Below, in pieces: positions 45,245 to 54,440 of a stretch of 64,000 bases of DNA. Made by a program: the position numbers and the translations under genes. The notes under the pieces were generated by a model that worked only from the letters and a program-made list of their open reading frames with translations, was not told the DNA's origin and ran no database searches. Every line of letters begins with the position of its first letter. Position 1 is the stretch's first letter. Origin of the DNA: Nocardia elegans NBRC 108235 (lineage in GTDB: Bacteria; Actinomycetota; Actinomycetes; Mycobacteriales; Mycobacteriaceae); assembly GCF_001612845.1 (NCBI RefSeq), contig NZ_BDBF01000021.1, forward strand, positions 1 through 64,000, in the 5' to 3' direction.

Positions 45245-45607
45245 CGCGCGAGCGTGCTTCATCGGCCCGGAGCGGGGGCATTCCGGCGGTTGTTCTCGGC
45301 GGTCGTGGGTGATCGCGCGACACCGTCGTGCCGGCCGGCTCGGCAACGAGGGTGCTCCTGCGTGCATTGAGACCGGCATCACCTACTTGGAAACACGCCA
45401 CCCGGTCTCTATTCGAGAGATCTTCTTACTCTGCCGCCGACGACACCGGTCTTGTTCCTCGTCCGAGTGCCTGTTCCTCGACTGTTTCCGGGGCGGTGCA
45501 GGCAGCTGTTTCGGGAGCGGGGGAAGCATCGAAAGGGTTGCAAGTTTCGGTCTAACCATTCTAATCTTTGGACGTAGCGTGTGACGCACTGATAGAGGAT
45601 GGGCACT
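45245..45607 (+). other. 363-bp non-coding stretch before a CoA ligase gene
   Basis: No gene is convincing: short open frames here lack ribosome sites and coding pattern. The only clear element is the GntR-type operator at 45548-45558. The second half is lower in GC than the surroundings, as expected for a promoter region. The length leaves room for a leader RNA, but I see no strong structure. Confidence 0.5.
45548..45558. promoter_or_regulatory. GntR/FadR-type operator
   Basis: CGGTCTAACCA, 49 bp before the CoA ligase start at 45608. It fits the TGGT-N3-ACCA pattern except for the first base. Confidence 0.6.
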
Positions 45608-47302
45608 ATGAGCAGCGAGCGAAATCTCGGCAGATACACCCGGGCGCAGATCGAGGAGTTCTATGCAACCGGGCAGTGGGCCGACGTCAACTTCACCGAA
45701 CTGCTGCGTTCGCAAGCAGAGGCGGAGCCGCACAAGGTGTTCGTGACCGATGGCACCTACGCTCTGACGTTCGCAGAGCTCTACGACACGGCCGAACGAC
45801 TTGCCCTGGGCCTGCACCGGCGCGGGCTCCGCGCCGGTGACCGGGTTGCTGTGCAGCTGCCCAACTGGGCCGCTTTCGTGGTGGTCGCGGCGGCTCTGGC
45901 GCGGATCGGTGTGGTAATGGTGCCGATCATGCCGATCTATCGGAAAGACGAAGTGTCTCATGTGGTTTCGGACGCTTCGATCCGGATGGCGATCGCGCCG
46001 TTCGAATTCAAGGGCTTCGACTACCTGTCGATGTTCGAGCGGATCCGCCGGGACAGCGACACTCTCGAGGCGATCGTTGCGGTGCGCGCTCCAGAGGATG
46101 CGAGGGAATCACTGGCCGAGCGGCGGATCGAGGTATTCGAGGACCTCATCATCGACGATGTCGACTCGGGGCGGATCGCGGCCGAGCTCGATATCCGGGC
46201 CCATCCCGATGATCCGTACGTCATCGTCTACACGTCCGGAACGACGTCGCGCCCGAAGGGGTGTGTACACACGTTCAACACCTATGCCTCGGGAGCCCGC
46301 GCGTTGACCGTGGCTCTCGGGCACACTGCGGCCGACGTCCAGTTCGGTCCGTCGCCGATCACTCACACCACCGGTCTGGTGACCAGCGTGCTGATTCCAT
46401 TGATCGCCGGTGCGTCGACACACCTGATGGCGGAATGGAATCCGGTGCGCGGGCTGGAAGAGATTCAGCGGTTCGGCTGCACCGCCGCCGTCACGGCGAC
46501 GACTTTCCTGCAGACCCTGGTCGCGGCGGCCGAGGAGCATCCCGAGGCCGACTTGTCCTCGCTGCGGGTGTGGGTCTGTGCCGGTGCGCCGATTCCGGCA
46601 GCGGTCGTGGAGCACGCCAAGGATCAATTGCCCACGACCACCGTGCTGTCGTTGTACGGGCGTAGCGAGAATCTGTCGACGACCACATGCCGCATCAACG
46701 GAGATCCGCTGCGCGCCATCACCTCAGATGGCGCCGCGCTGCCGGGAGCCGAGGTGAAGATCGTCGGGCCCGAGGGCACGGAGTTGCCCCGAGGTGCCGA
46801 GGGTGACATCGCCTACCGTGGGCCGTCGCACATGATCGAGTATCTGAATCGACCCGAGGAAACCGCCGAACTGTTCACCCCGGAAGGGTTCTCGCGTTCG
46901 GGTGATCTCGGCGTGATGGACGACACCGGATACGTGCGGGTCACCGGCCGCACCAAGGACATCGTCATCCGGGGTGGTATGAACATCAGTGTTCGCGAGG
47001 TCGAGGACAAGCTGGCCGATCATCCGGATCTGGTCGCACTCGCCGTCGTGGGGATGCCCGATCCGAAACTCGGAGAGAAGGTGTGCTGCTACGTGGTGGC
47101 AAAAGAAGGACATAACGCGCCGACGGTGGACGAACTGCGCACATACCTCACCGACCGCGGTGTCGCCGTCCAGAAGACTCCCGAACGCGTCATCGCGATC
47201 GATGAACTGCCGATGACCGCGACCGGAAAGATCCAGAAACACCTGCTGCGCATGCGGATCGCCGCGGAACTCAACCAACCCACCGCCGCAGGCGCCCGTT
47301 GA
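45608..47302 (+). CDS. acyl-CoA synthetase (AMP-forming), cyclohexanecarboxylate-CoA ligase-like
   Basis: A 564-residue ANL ligase. The ATP motif is IVYTSGTTSRPKGCV; others are LYGRSENLSTTTC (an unusual SRSE-type A5 motif), FSRSGDLGVMDDTGYVRVTGRTKDIVIRGGMNISV, and TGKIQKHLLRMRI with the catalytic Lys. The long N-terminal part and the FEFKGFDYLSMFERIR phrase recall ligases annotated for cyclohexane carboxylate. Start at 45608 by AGAGG nine bases upstream; an ATG at 45599 is the alternative. Overlaps the thioesterase gene (TTGA). It is the best candidate to activate the ring acid. Confidence 0.87.
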   Translation: MSSERNLGRYTRAQIEEFYATGQWADVNFTELLRSQAEAEPHKVFVTDGTYALTFAELYDTAERLALGLHRRGLRAGDRVAVQLPNWAAFVVVAAALARIGVVMVPIMPIYRKDEVSHVVSDASIRMAIAPFEFKGFDYLSMFERIRRDSDTLEAIVAVRAPEDARESLAERRIEVFEDLIIDDVDSGRIAAELDIRAHPDDPYVIVYTSGTTSRPKGCVHTFNTYASGARALTVALGHTAADVQFGPSPITHTTGLVTSVLIPLIAGASTHLMAEWNPVRGLEEIQRFGCTAAVTATTFLQTLVAAAEEHPEADLSSLRVWVCAGAPIPAAVVEHAKDQLPTTTVLSLYGRSENLSTTTCRINGDPLRAITSDGAALPGAEVKIVGPEGTELPRGAEGDIAYRGPSHMIEYLNRPEETAELFTPEGFSRSGDLGVMDDTGYVRVTGRTKDIVIRGGMNISVREVEDKLADHPDLVALAVVGMPDPKLGEKVCCYVVAKEGHNAPTVDELRTYLTDRGVAVQKTPERVIAIDELPMTATGKIQKHLLRMRIAAELNQPTAAGAR

Positions 47303-48102
47303 GCGCGGCACCCGCGCCCATCCCGGAGTTCGTGATCAGCGGGGCCGAAGCCCTGCTGCGGGTCGCTACCATCGGGCTGTCACCGGAACGGGCGGAATTG
47401 AGTGTCGAAACGGGTCCGTGGTTGCGGGATCCGGTGGCCGGCTTCTGCCGGGCCGCGCTGGCAGTCCCACTCGACGATGTCACCGGCTACATCGTGGCGG
47501 CGGGCTCACCGCGGGGCCGATGGCCGGTCAGTCTCGGCATCCGCCTCGACCTGCTTGCCGATCCGCCGGTCGACGGATCACGGTTGGCCGTCACCGGCGA
47601 GTTGATCGCCCGAGACGATCAGGGTGGCACCACTCGCGGCCTGGTAACCGATGCGGCCGGTACCGCCCTCGCCTTGATCACCCAACGATCGCATCTCGTG
47701 CCGATGGACGAACCACCTACCGCCCCCGCGGTGCCCTTCAGCGTCCCGGCGAATACCACCACGATCCGCGAAGCCCTGGGCATCCGCGCTGCCGGGCGCG
47801 GTGTCGTCGAGGTGCCGCCGAGCCCTCTGGCCGCCAACGGTATGGGCAATGTGCACGGCGGAATCCTCATCTGCGCATCGGAACTGGCCGCCATGTCGGC
47901 GCTCGGCGCGGCGGGGGACTACCGCAGCACGAGTATCGATATCGTCTTCGTCCGGCCGGGCAACGCCGACGATGTGACGACCTTCTGCGCCGACGTCGTT
48001 CACACGGGCAGGTCGCTCGCTGTGGTGCGGGTAACGGCCTCGAACTCGGTGGACAAGGCATGCGCCGTCGCGACCGTGACCGTACAGCGGGTGCGGTCGT
48101 GA
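47299..48102 (+). CDS. tandem hot-dog thioesterase, PaaI-like
   Basis: A 267-residue protein with two hot-dog domains in tandem. The second has the PaaI signature NGMGNVHGGILICASELAAMSAL and STSIDIVFVRPGNADD. The TTG start overlaps the ligase stop by four bases. It probably hydrolyses stalled or misloaded acyl-CoA thioesters to free CoA, a common accompaniment of degradation operons. Its own stop overlaps the next start (GTGA). Confidence 0.78.
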   Translation: MSAAPAPIPEFVISGAEALLRVATIGLSPERAELSVETGPWLRDPVAGFCRAALAVPLDDVTGYIVAAGSPRGRWPVSLGIRLDLLADPPVDGSRLAVTGELIARDDQGGTTRGLVTDAAGTALALITQRSHLVPMDEPPTAPAVPFSVPANTTTIREALGIRAAGRGVVEVPPSPLAANGMGNVHGGILICASELAAMSALGAAGDYRSTSIDIVFVRPGNADDVTTFCADVVHTGRSLAVVRVTASNSVDKACAVATVTVQRVRS

Positions 48103-49076
48103 AAGCGATCGTCATGTCGGAATTCGGTGGGCCGGATGTACTGCGGTATCGCGAGATCGACGAGCCGGTGACCCGGACCGGCTGGGTGACAGTCGAATTG
48201 CGCGCGAGTGCGTTGAACTGGCATGACGTGCTGGTGCGTCGTGGCCGATACGGGTCGCGGCTACCGCACACGCCCGGGGCAGACGGTGCGGGCGTACGCG
48301 CCGACACCGGCGAAGAAGTGGTGATTCTGCCGTCGCTGTTCTGGGGCGATCGCATCGACGCGCCATCGCCGAGTTTCGAGATCCTGGGTGACCGAACCCC
48401 GGGAACCTATGCGCAGCGCTTGGCCGTCCCCGAAGAATGCCTGGCGCCTAAGCCCGCCGCGTATTCGTGGGAAGAAGCGGCGGCGCTACCACTGGTCGGT
48501 GTCACCTCCTATCGTGCGCTCGTCACCCGTGCCGGACTCGGGGCGGGCGAATCGCTGCTCATCATCGGCGCGGGCGGCGGTGTATCGACCATGGCGTTGT
48601 CGTTGGCGACCGCTCTCGGAGCCCGGACCTTCGTCACCGCATCGTCCGAGGAGAAGCTGGCGCGGGCACGCGACAGCGGCGCCTGCGGAGGAGTGCTGCA
48701 CGAGCAGGACGACTGGCCGGCGCACGTGAAAGCACTCTCCCCGGACGGCAACGGATTCGACGTGATCCTGGATCCGGTGGGGTTGTGGGACCGTTCCGTT
48801 CAGGCTTTGCGACCCGGCGGACGCATTGTCGTGCTGGGCGCCAATGTCGCCGAACAGGCCACCATGGACGTTCGGGGCTTCTTCTTCGGCCAGTACAGCT
48901 TGCTCGGCACCACGATGGGCGGGCCGAGTGATTTTCGCGGGTTGCTCCATCTTGTGTCCACGGGCTCCGTCGCTGCGCCGACCATCGCGGGTGTCTACCC
49001 GCTCGGCGATGCCGCCGAGGCGCATCGCCGGCTCGAGGCGGGCGGCGAATTCGGCAAGATCGTTCTTGCCCCTTAG
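48099..49076 (+). CDS. zinc-free medium-chain dehydrogenase/reductase, quinone oxidoreductase-like
   Basis: A 325-residue MDR protein. ALNWHDVLVRRGRYGS and the Rossmann motif LIIGAGGGVSTMALSLA are seen, then DVILDPVGL and GGRIVVLGAN. The zinc ligands of classical alcohol dehydrogenases are absent, as in NADPH-dependent enone or quinone reductases. It could reduce a ring double bond of a CoA ester or a by-product enone. It ends the ligase-thioesterase-reductase unit. Confidence 0.85.
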   Translation: MKAIVMSEFGGPDVLRYREIDEPVTRTGWVTVELRASALNWHDVLVRRGRYGSRLPHTPGADGAGVRADTGEEVVILPSLFWGDRIDAPSPSFEILGDRTPGTYAQRLAVPEECLAPKPAAYSWEEAAALPLVGVTSYRALVTRAGLGAGESLLIIGAGGGVSTMALSLATALGARTFVTASSEEKLARARDSGACGGVLHEQDDWPAHVKALSPDGNGFDVILDPVGLWDRSVQALRPGGRIVVLGANVAEQATMDVRGFFFGQYSLLGTTMGGPSDFRGLLHLVSTGSVAAPTIAGVYPLGDAAEAHRRLEAGGEFGKIVLAP

Positions 49077-49191
49077 AGCGGCGCACCTATCGCTCGCTCG
49101 AGCGGGTGGCGACAGAGACGGCCTGACGACGCAGCCGCGGTCGTTCTGTCATCACCCGCTTCCTTCGGCATTCCTCGGTTCACCCGAAACC

Positions 49192-49626
49192 TCAGTGCAG
49201 CAAGGAAATTCGCACCTGTGCGGCGCCGCTGATCACCACTCGATCGCCAGATTTCGCATGCACGGACAACGTCGCGACAGCCGTTGCCGGATCCACCGGT
49301 TCGAGATCCACCGATTCGACCTGCCCGCCGAGTTCGAGCATCTCCCCGATGCGCAGTGGCGAGGCGAAACGGACGGAGTACGAGACCAGATGTTCGACGT
49401 GCACCAGGTCGGCGACCCAGGCCGCGAGCATGCCGGCCTGCATCTGACCCATCGCGATGACACCGGGCAGTCCGGCGCGTACGGCGTAATCGGCGTCATG
49501 GTGCAGCGGATTGAAATCTCCACCCGCACCGGCGAACCGGACGATATCGGTCTGAGTGATCGGTCCGATCCGCCGCGGCTCGAGCTCTTGTCCGGCTGTC
49601 AGTGTGACAGGGGTGCGGGCCATCAT
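49192..49626 (-). CDS. MaoC-like hydratase
   Basis: A 144-residue hot-dog hydratase. GAGGDFNPLHHDADYAVRAGLPGVIAMGQMQAGMLA contains the hydratase-2 motif with catalytic Asp and His. It overlaps the stop of the preceding FAS1-type gene by four bases. The two likely form one heteromeric (R)-specific hydratase, as with mycobacterial HadAB or the steroid hydratase ChsH1-ChsH2. Confidence 0.86.
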   Translation of the reverse strand: MMARTPVTLTAGQELEPRRIGPITQTDIVRFAGAGGDFNPLHHDADYAVRAGLPGVIAMGQMQAGMLAAWVADLVHVEHLVSYSVRFASPLRIGEMLELGGQVESVDLEPVDPATAVATLSVHAKSGDRVVISGAAQVRISLLH

Positions 49627-50084
49627 GAGCCTCTCTCGATCAGTACTTCGCGCTGCGTGACGACGGTGTCGCCGGCATCGTCGACCCAGTGGGTTTCAAG
49701 CGTGACCAGGCGCATCACGCCGCCGCGTTTGCCTGCCTTGGTGGTATCGCCGGCGACCCGTCGCGTGCCGGTGAGGCGGTCGCCCACGACCGGCGGCCGG
49801 GAGTAGCGCCACTCCACCGAGCCGACCACCACTCGCTCGATGGCCAGTCCGAGCGCATGCACGAACTGCTGCTGGTTTCGATGATGGCCGGCGACAACCA
49901 CATGGGTCGGAGTCGCGGGAATGCTCGCGAATCCCGCATCCGCGGCGGCCTGTCCGTCGGTATGTACCGCGTCGGCTGCGTGTGTGGCGGTGGCGAACTC
50001 TCGCACCTTACCCGCTTCCACCTCGAACGATACGACGTCGAGGACCGCGCCGACCGATAACTGCCGAGCCGAGGGGCTCGTCAT
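49623..50084 (-). CDS. FAS1-like dehydratase-domain protein (MaoC partner)
   Basis: A 153-residue hot-dog protein of the N-terminal MaoC (FAS1 dehydratase) type: LDVVSFEVEAGKVREFATATHAAD, IPATPTHVVVAGHHRNQQQF, and VEWRYSRPPVVGDRLTGTRRVAG. Such subunits lack the full catalytic motif and pair with a MaoC partner, encoded by the overlapping next gene. The start at 50084 follows GGGAGGT and a GntR-type operator 20 bp upstream. Divergent from the acyl-CoA dehydrogenase at 50152. Confidence 0.83.
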   Translation of the reverse strand: MTSPSARQLSVGAVLDVVSFEVEAGKVREFATATHAADAVHTDGQAAADAGFASIPATPTHVVVAGHHRNQQQFVHALGLAIERVVVGSVEWRYSRPPVVGDRLTGTRRVAGDTTKAGKRGGVMRLVTLETHWVDDAGDTVVTQREVLIERGS

Positions 50085-50104
50085 GGGTACCTCCCTGGAT
50101 TTTA

Positions 50105-50115
50105 TGGTCTGACCT
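50105..50115. promoter_or_regulatory. GntR/FadR-type operator in a divergent promoter
   Basis: TGGTCTGACCT within TTTATGGTCTGACCTATT. It lies in the 67-bp space between the divergent hydratase pair (start 50084) and the dehydrogenase unit (start 50152), so a single bound dimer could control both directions. Confidence 0.75.
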
Positions 50116-50151
50116 ATTGTAACGTTGGTCCGTAAACACGTGGAGGTGCAG

Positions 50152-51333
50152 ATGGATCTGAGCGATTCGCCGGAGGAAGCGCGATTCCGTGCGCGCATTC
50201 GTGACTGGCTGAGCGAGACCCTGCCGACGTTGCCGTGGCCTGAACCGGCACGGCTCGAGGACAAACGCGGTTTCTGGTCGGTGTGGCAGCGGAAACTGTT
50301 CGAGGCCGGCTTCGCCGGTCTGTCGTGGCCCGCGGAATTCGGTGGTGCCGGCGCCGACGCGAAGACCAAGGCGATCTTCAACGAGGAGATGGATCGCGCG
50401 GGTGCGCCGGAGCGGCTGAACATCATCGGCGAGGACTTCGCGGGACCCACGATCGTCGCCTTCGGCAACGCCGCGCAGAAGCAGCGCTATCTGCAGCCGA
50501 TTCTGGAGGGCACAGAGATCTGGTGCCAGCTGTTCTCCGAACCGGAATCCGGGTCGGATCTGGCGTCGCTGCGGACCAAAGCGACCAAGGTCGAGGGCGG
50601 CTGGAAAATCCAGGGACAGAAGATCTGGACCTCCCGCGCGCAGATCGCCGACAACGCGATCCTCTTGGCGCGCACCGGCGGCGGAGACCGCCACAAAGGC
50701 ATCACCTACTTCCTGCTGCCGATGTCGTCGGCGGGAGTGACCGTGCGCCCGCTCGCGCACATGCTGGGTGAGGCGGAATTCAACGAAGTGTTCCTCGACG
50801 ACGTCTTCGTGCCCGACGACGCGGTGGTGGGCGAGGTCGACGACGGCTGGAAGGTCGCGATGGGGACACTGGCGTTCGAACGCGTCGGCATCGCGACGGG
50901 GCGGGTGAACACCACCAGGGCGGTCGCCGATCTCATCGAGCAGGTCGAGCGCAAGACCGACGACGAGGGCAACCCGCTCAGCCGCAAGTCCGAGATCCGG
51001 CAGCGCATCGCCGATCTCTACGGCCGCGCCCTGACCCACTATCTGATCGGGCAACGAGTGATCACCGGTGCGGCATCAGGGCAGCCACCCGGCCCGGTCA
51101 CCTCGATCGGCAAGCTGTACTTCTGTCCGCTGGTCGAGGACATCGCCGATTTCGGCCTCGAATTGACCGAGTTCGGTGGGCAGTTCGGACTCGCCGAGAA
51201 CGCGGCCGATGCCGATCAGCAGCGCTGGCTGCGGCTCGCCTACCAGGCACGCGGAACCGCCATCGCGGGCGGATCGACCTTCATCCAACGCAACATCGCT
51301 GCCGAGCGCGTGCTCGGAATGCCCCGCACCTGA
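50152..51333 (+). CDS. acyl-CoA dehydrogenase, large subunit type
   Basis: A 393-residue flavoenzyme: LSWPAEFGGAGAD, CQLFSEPESGSDLASLRTKA, GQKIWTSRAQIAD, and a long C-terminal part ending GGSTFIQRNIAAERVLG. The GT-motif Glu is replaced by Gly, while a Glu in the isovaleryl-type position (AFERVG) is present. With the shorter dehydrogenase at 53309 it likely makes an alpha2beta2 complex, as in steroid FadE pairs. GGAGG precedes the ATG. It leads a unit with a ligase and the partner subunit. Confidence 0.88.
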   Translation: MDLSDSPEEARFRARIRDWLSETLPTLPWPEPARLEDKRGFWSVWQRKLFEAGFAGLSWPAEFGGAGADAKTKAIFNEEMDRAGAPERLNIIGEDFAGPTIVAFGNAAQKQRYLQPILEGTEIWCQLFSEPESGSDLASLRTKATKVEGGWKIQGQKIWTSRAQIADNAILLARTGGGDRHKGITYFLLPMSSAGVTVRPLAHMLGEAEFNEVFLDDVFVPDDAVVGEVDDGWKVAMGTLAFERVGIATGRVNTTRAVADLIEQVERKTDDEGNPLSRKSEIRQRIADLYGRALTHYLIGQRVITGAASGQPPGPVTSIGKLYFCPLVEDIADFGLELTEFGGQFGLAENAADADQQRWLRLAYQARGTAIAGGSTFIQRNIAAERVLGMPRT

Positions 51334-51346
51334 GAAAGGCGGCGTG

Positions 51347-53299
51347 ATGAGCACCTACGTGTGGAATCCGACTCCCGAATACGTCGACAACGCGAACGTC
51401 ATGCGGTTGGCGCGGACGCACGGCATCGACTCGATCGATGAACTTCGCCGGCGGTCGACCGCGGATGTGTCCTGGTACTGGGATGCGGCCGTCACCGATC
51501 TGGGCATCCCGTTCGCGACACCGTACGAATCCGTGCTCGACCTCTCGGCGGGCGTCGAGTTCCCGGAGTGGTTCGTCGGCGCCACGTTCAACGCGGTCGA
51601 CGCCTGCCTCACCCGCTGGCTGGAAACGGCTGCCGATCGTGCGGCGATCGTGCACGAGGCGGAGGACGGCTCGGTCCACACCCTCACCTACGGCGAACTC
51701 GCCGAGCAGGTCGGGCGGGCCGCCGCAGGACTGGCCGAACTCGGAGTGGGTGAGGGCGACGCGGTGGCCATCTACCTGCCGATGATCCCCGAGGCGGTGA
51801 TCGCCTGCTACGCCGCGGTCGGCATCGGGGCGGTTCTCGTACCGTTGTTCTCCGGCTTCGCCGCTCCCGCCATTGCGTCCCGGCTCAACGACGCGCAGGT
51901 CAAGGCCGTCGTCGTCGCCGACGGGACGATTCGGCGCGGGCGCGCGGTCGGCATGGCGGACGAGCTGGCCAAGGCGCTGGCCCTGACACCCTCGGTCCGC
52001 GCGGTTGTCGCTGTCGAAAATATCGGTGAGCCGGTCGATTTCGCCGGCCTAGATGTCACCGTGACGGCGTGGGGATCCCTGGTCGACGAGGCCGTCGAAC
52101 CCTACACTTTCCACCCCTTCCCGGCCATGCAGACATTGATGCTTGGTTATACCTCCGGCACAACCGGAAAACCCAAGGGAGCGGTCCACACCCACGCCGG
52201 ATTCACGGTCAAGGTCGCGACGGAGGTCGCGTACTCCTTCGATATCAACGAGGGGGACACCTTCTGCTGGATCACCGATATGGGCTGGGTCATGGGTCCG
52301 CTGTCGGCGTTCGGTACCCACGCCAACGGCGCCACTCTGTTGCTCTACGAGGGTTCTCCCGATGTTCCCGATACCTGTCGACTGTGGGATCTGGTGCAGC
52401 GGCACGAGATCACCATGCTCGGCGTCTCCCCGACACTCATTCGCGCGCTTAAGTCGACACCGCTGGCCGATATCGCTGCGCGGGACCTGAGTTCGGTGCG
52501 TGTGCTCGGATCGACCGGTGAGCCGTGGGATCCCGATTCCTACGACTGGCTCGCGGAGCAGGTCTTCGGTGGCCGCGTTCCAGTGATCAACTTCTCCGGC
52601 GGTACCGAGGTCGGCGGCTCGTTCCTTGCGCCCTACCCCGTGGAGCCGATTCCGAGCTGCTCACTGGGCGGACCGTCGCTCGGCATGGATGTCGACGTGG
52701 TCGACGACGCCGGAAAGCCATTGCGCGGCAGTATCGGTGAACTCGTCTGCCGCCAGCCCTGGCCGGCCATGACCCGAGGGGTCTGGCGAGACCGGGAGCG
52801 CTACCTCGAGTCCTACTGGTCCACCTTCCCCGGAATCTGGTGCCACGGTGACTACGCCCGCGTCGACGAAAACGGGCAGTGGTACATCCTGGGCCGGTCC
52901 GACGATGTCATGAACGTCGCGGGCAAACGCCTGGCACCCGCCGAGGTCGAATCCGTACTGACCACACATCCGGCGGTCGCAGAGGCCGCCGCCGTCGGGA
53001 TTCCGGATCCGAAGAAGGGCGAAAGCGTCTGGGCCTTCTGGGTCCCGCGACCGGGAGCCGAGATCGAAGGCGTCTCCGAAGAGTTGCGCCGGCTGGTAGC
53101 GGCCGGTGTCGGAAAGCCGTTCGCCCCGGCGAAGGTGTGGGTCGTCGACGCCCTGCCGAAAACGCGGTCCGCCAAGATTCTGCGGCGCGCGGTGCGCGCG
53201 GCGGCCATCGATGCCGATCCGGGGGATCTGTCGGGCGCGGAGAACCCCGAGGCCGTGGCCGCCATCCGCGATGTCGTGCATGGCCCGAGTACGAGCTGA
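51347..53299 (+). CDS. acyl-CoA synthetase of the acetyl-CoA synthetase-like group
   Basis: A 650-residue ANL enzyme, longer at the N-terminus than FadD types (ACS-like cap WNPTPEYVDNANVMRLARTHGI). ATP motif LGYTSGTTGKPKGAVHTH, NFSGGTEVGGSF, WCHGDYARVDENGQWYILGRSDDVMNVAGKRLAP and catalytic RSAKILRRAVR. It probably activates a short, branched or dicarboxylic acid. It is placed between two acyl-CoA dehydrogenase subunit genes, 13 bp from one and 9 bp from the other, so the product likely goes to that dehydrogenase. GTG at 51344 is an alternative start. Confidence 0.86.
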   Translation: MSTYVWNPTPEYVDNANVMRLARTHGIDSIDELRRRSTADVSWYWDAAVTDLGIPFATPYESVLDLSAGVEFPEWFVGATFNAVDACLTRWLETAADRAAIVHEAEDGSVHTLTYGELAEQVGRAAAGLAELGVGEGDAVAIYLPMIPEAVIACYAAVGIGAVLVPLFSGFAAPAIASRLNDAQVKAVVVADGTIRRGRAVGMADELAKALALTPSVRAVVAVENIGEPVDFAGLDVTVTAWGSLVDEAVEPYTFHPFPAMQTLMLGYTSGTTGKPKGAVHTHAGFTVKVATEVAYSFDINEGDTFCWITDMGWVMGPLSAFGTHANGATLLLYEGSPDVPDTCRLWDLVQRHEITMLGVSPTLIRALKSTPLADIAARDLSSVRVLGSTGEPWDPDSYDWLAEQVFGGRVPVINFSGGTEVGGSFLAPYPVEPIPSCSLGGPSLGMDVDVVDDAGKPLRGSIGELVCRQPWPAMTRGVWRDRERYLESYWSTFPGIWCHGDYARVDENGQWYILGRSDDVMNVAGKRLAPAEVESVLTTHPAVAEAAAVGIPDPKKGESVWAFWVPRPGAEIEGVSEELRRLVAAGVGKPFAPAKVWVVDALPKTRSAKILRRAVRAAAIDADPGDLSGAENPEAVAAIRDVVHGPSTS

Positions 53300-53308
53300 G
53301 GAGAAGCG

Positions 53309-54376
53309 ATGCATTGGGAACTGTCCGAAGAGCAGGAGATGTTCACTGCATCCCTGCGTGAGTGGATCGCCGCGAAATTCCCGACCGACACCGTCCGGAA
53401 GTTGCAGTCGGACGGTGAAACGGGCCGGTTCACCGATGAGCTGATCAAAGACGGATGGTGGGGTGTCGGCTATCCGGAGGAGCAGTCCGGCGAAGGTGGC
53501 GGTGTACTCGAATTGGCGCTGGCCGCACGGGAATTCGGGCGGTCCGCCGCCCCCGATTCGCGGTGGCTGGCGGCCGCGCTGGTCGCACCTCTGTTGACCG
53601 AGCGGGAAATGGAGGAGCAGCTCGCCGGCCGCCGGCGATTCGTCGCCGCCATTCGCGCTGACAGGCACCCCGCATGGGCGCCGCTGGTTGCCTACGACAG
53701 TCGGCTGACGGGAACTGTTCCGCACGTTCTCGGCGCCGGCGACGCGGATATCTTCGTCGTGCCGGTGACCGGCCCCGCCGGCCCCAGCCTGGCGAGGGTG
53801 TCGGCATTGGACGTTGTTGTGGGACGCGACGATCTGCTCGACCGCTCGCGCTCGGCCGGGGCCGTCGAGTTCGCGAACGCTCCGATCCTGGAGTTCGTCG
53901 CGGCGGAGGAATCGGCGCTGTCTCGGACCGCGATCCGGGCAGCCGTACTGGTAGCCGCCGATGCGCTCGGGAGTGCCGAGCGCATGCTCGAGCTCGCTGT
54001 CGAATACAGCAAGCAGCGCCAGCAGTTCGGGCGGTCCATCGGGTCTTTCCAGGCGGTCAAGCACGCCGCGGCGCAGATGCTGGTGACGGTCGAGGCCTCG
54101 TATTCGATCGCGCTGTACGCCGCGGCCGCCGTCGACGCCGAACTCGACCAGGCCGCGACGATCGCCGCGGTCGCCAAAGCGCAGGTGAGCGACACCGTAT
54201 CCGAGCTCGCGGAGTCCGCGCTCACTGTCCACGGTGCGATCGGCTACACGTGGGAACACGATCTGCACCTGTTCTACAAGCGCGCCAAACTCGACCGCAC
54301 TCTCTACGGCCCGCCTTCGGTCTGGAACGAGCGGATCGCGGCCGCGTTGCTCGACGAGTCGGTGACCGCACGCTGA
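53309..54376 (+). CDS. acyl-CoA dehydrogenase, small subunit type
   Basis: A 355-residue member with a reduced middle domain: the FAD loop (TEPGSGSD in others) is replaced by RADRHPAWAPLVAYDS. The C-terminal helices are conserved (EYSKQRQQFGRSIGSFQAVKHAAA, HGAIGYTWEHDLHLFYKRAK). Length and loss of the loop resemble the second subunits of heteromeric mycobacterial FadE enzymes. Its probable partner is at 50152. The next operator and gene begin within 65 bp. Confidence 0.86.
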   Translation: MHWELSEEQEMFTASLREWIAAKFPTDTVRKLQSDGETGRFTDELIKDGWWGVGYPEEQSGEGGGVLELALAAREFGRSAAPDSRWLAAALVAPLLTEREMEEQLAGRRRFVAAIRADRHPAWAPLVAYDSRLTGTVPHVLGAGDADIFVVPVTGPAGPSLARVSALDVVVGRDDLLDRSRSAGAVEFANAPILEFVAAEESALSRTAIRAAVLVAADALGSAERMLELAVEYSKQRQQFGRSIGSFQAVKHAAAQMLVTVEASYSIALYAAAAVDAELDQAATIAAVAKAQVSDTVSELAESALTVHGAIGYTWEHDLHLFYKRAKLDRTLYGPPSVWNERIAAALLDESVTAR

Positions 54377-54391
54377 CGCGGTTGCATCTTT

Positions 54392-54402
54392 TGGTCAGTC
54401 CA
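54392..54402. promoter_or_regulatory. GntR/FadR-type operator
   Basis: TGGTCAGTCCA, 38 bp before the GTG start at 54441. The right half departs by one base (T for A). A following GTTATAGT could serve as a -10 region. Confidence 0.6.
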
Positions 54403-54440
54403 TTGTTATAGTTGACTTAGTAGATGGATGGAGTACGGGC

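Noticed and set aside
45207-45584. Open frames inside the 363-bp gap before the CoA ligase
   Set aside because: They have no ribosome sites, and their Cys/Arg/Ser-rich translations do not look coding. The stretch behaves as a promoter region.
49077-49191. A terminator hairpin after the quinone oxidoreductase-like gene
   Set aside because: CGCTCG/CGAGCG stretches are present, but the possible stems are short and overlap each other; not strong enough to call.
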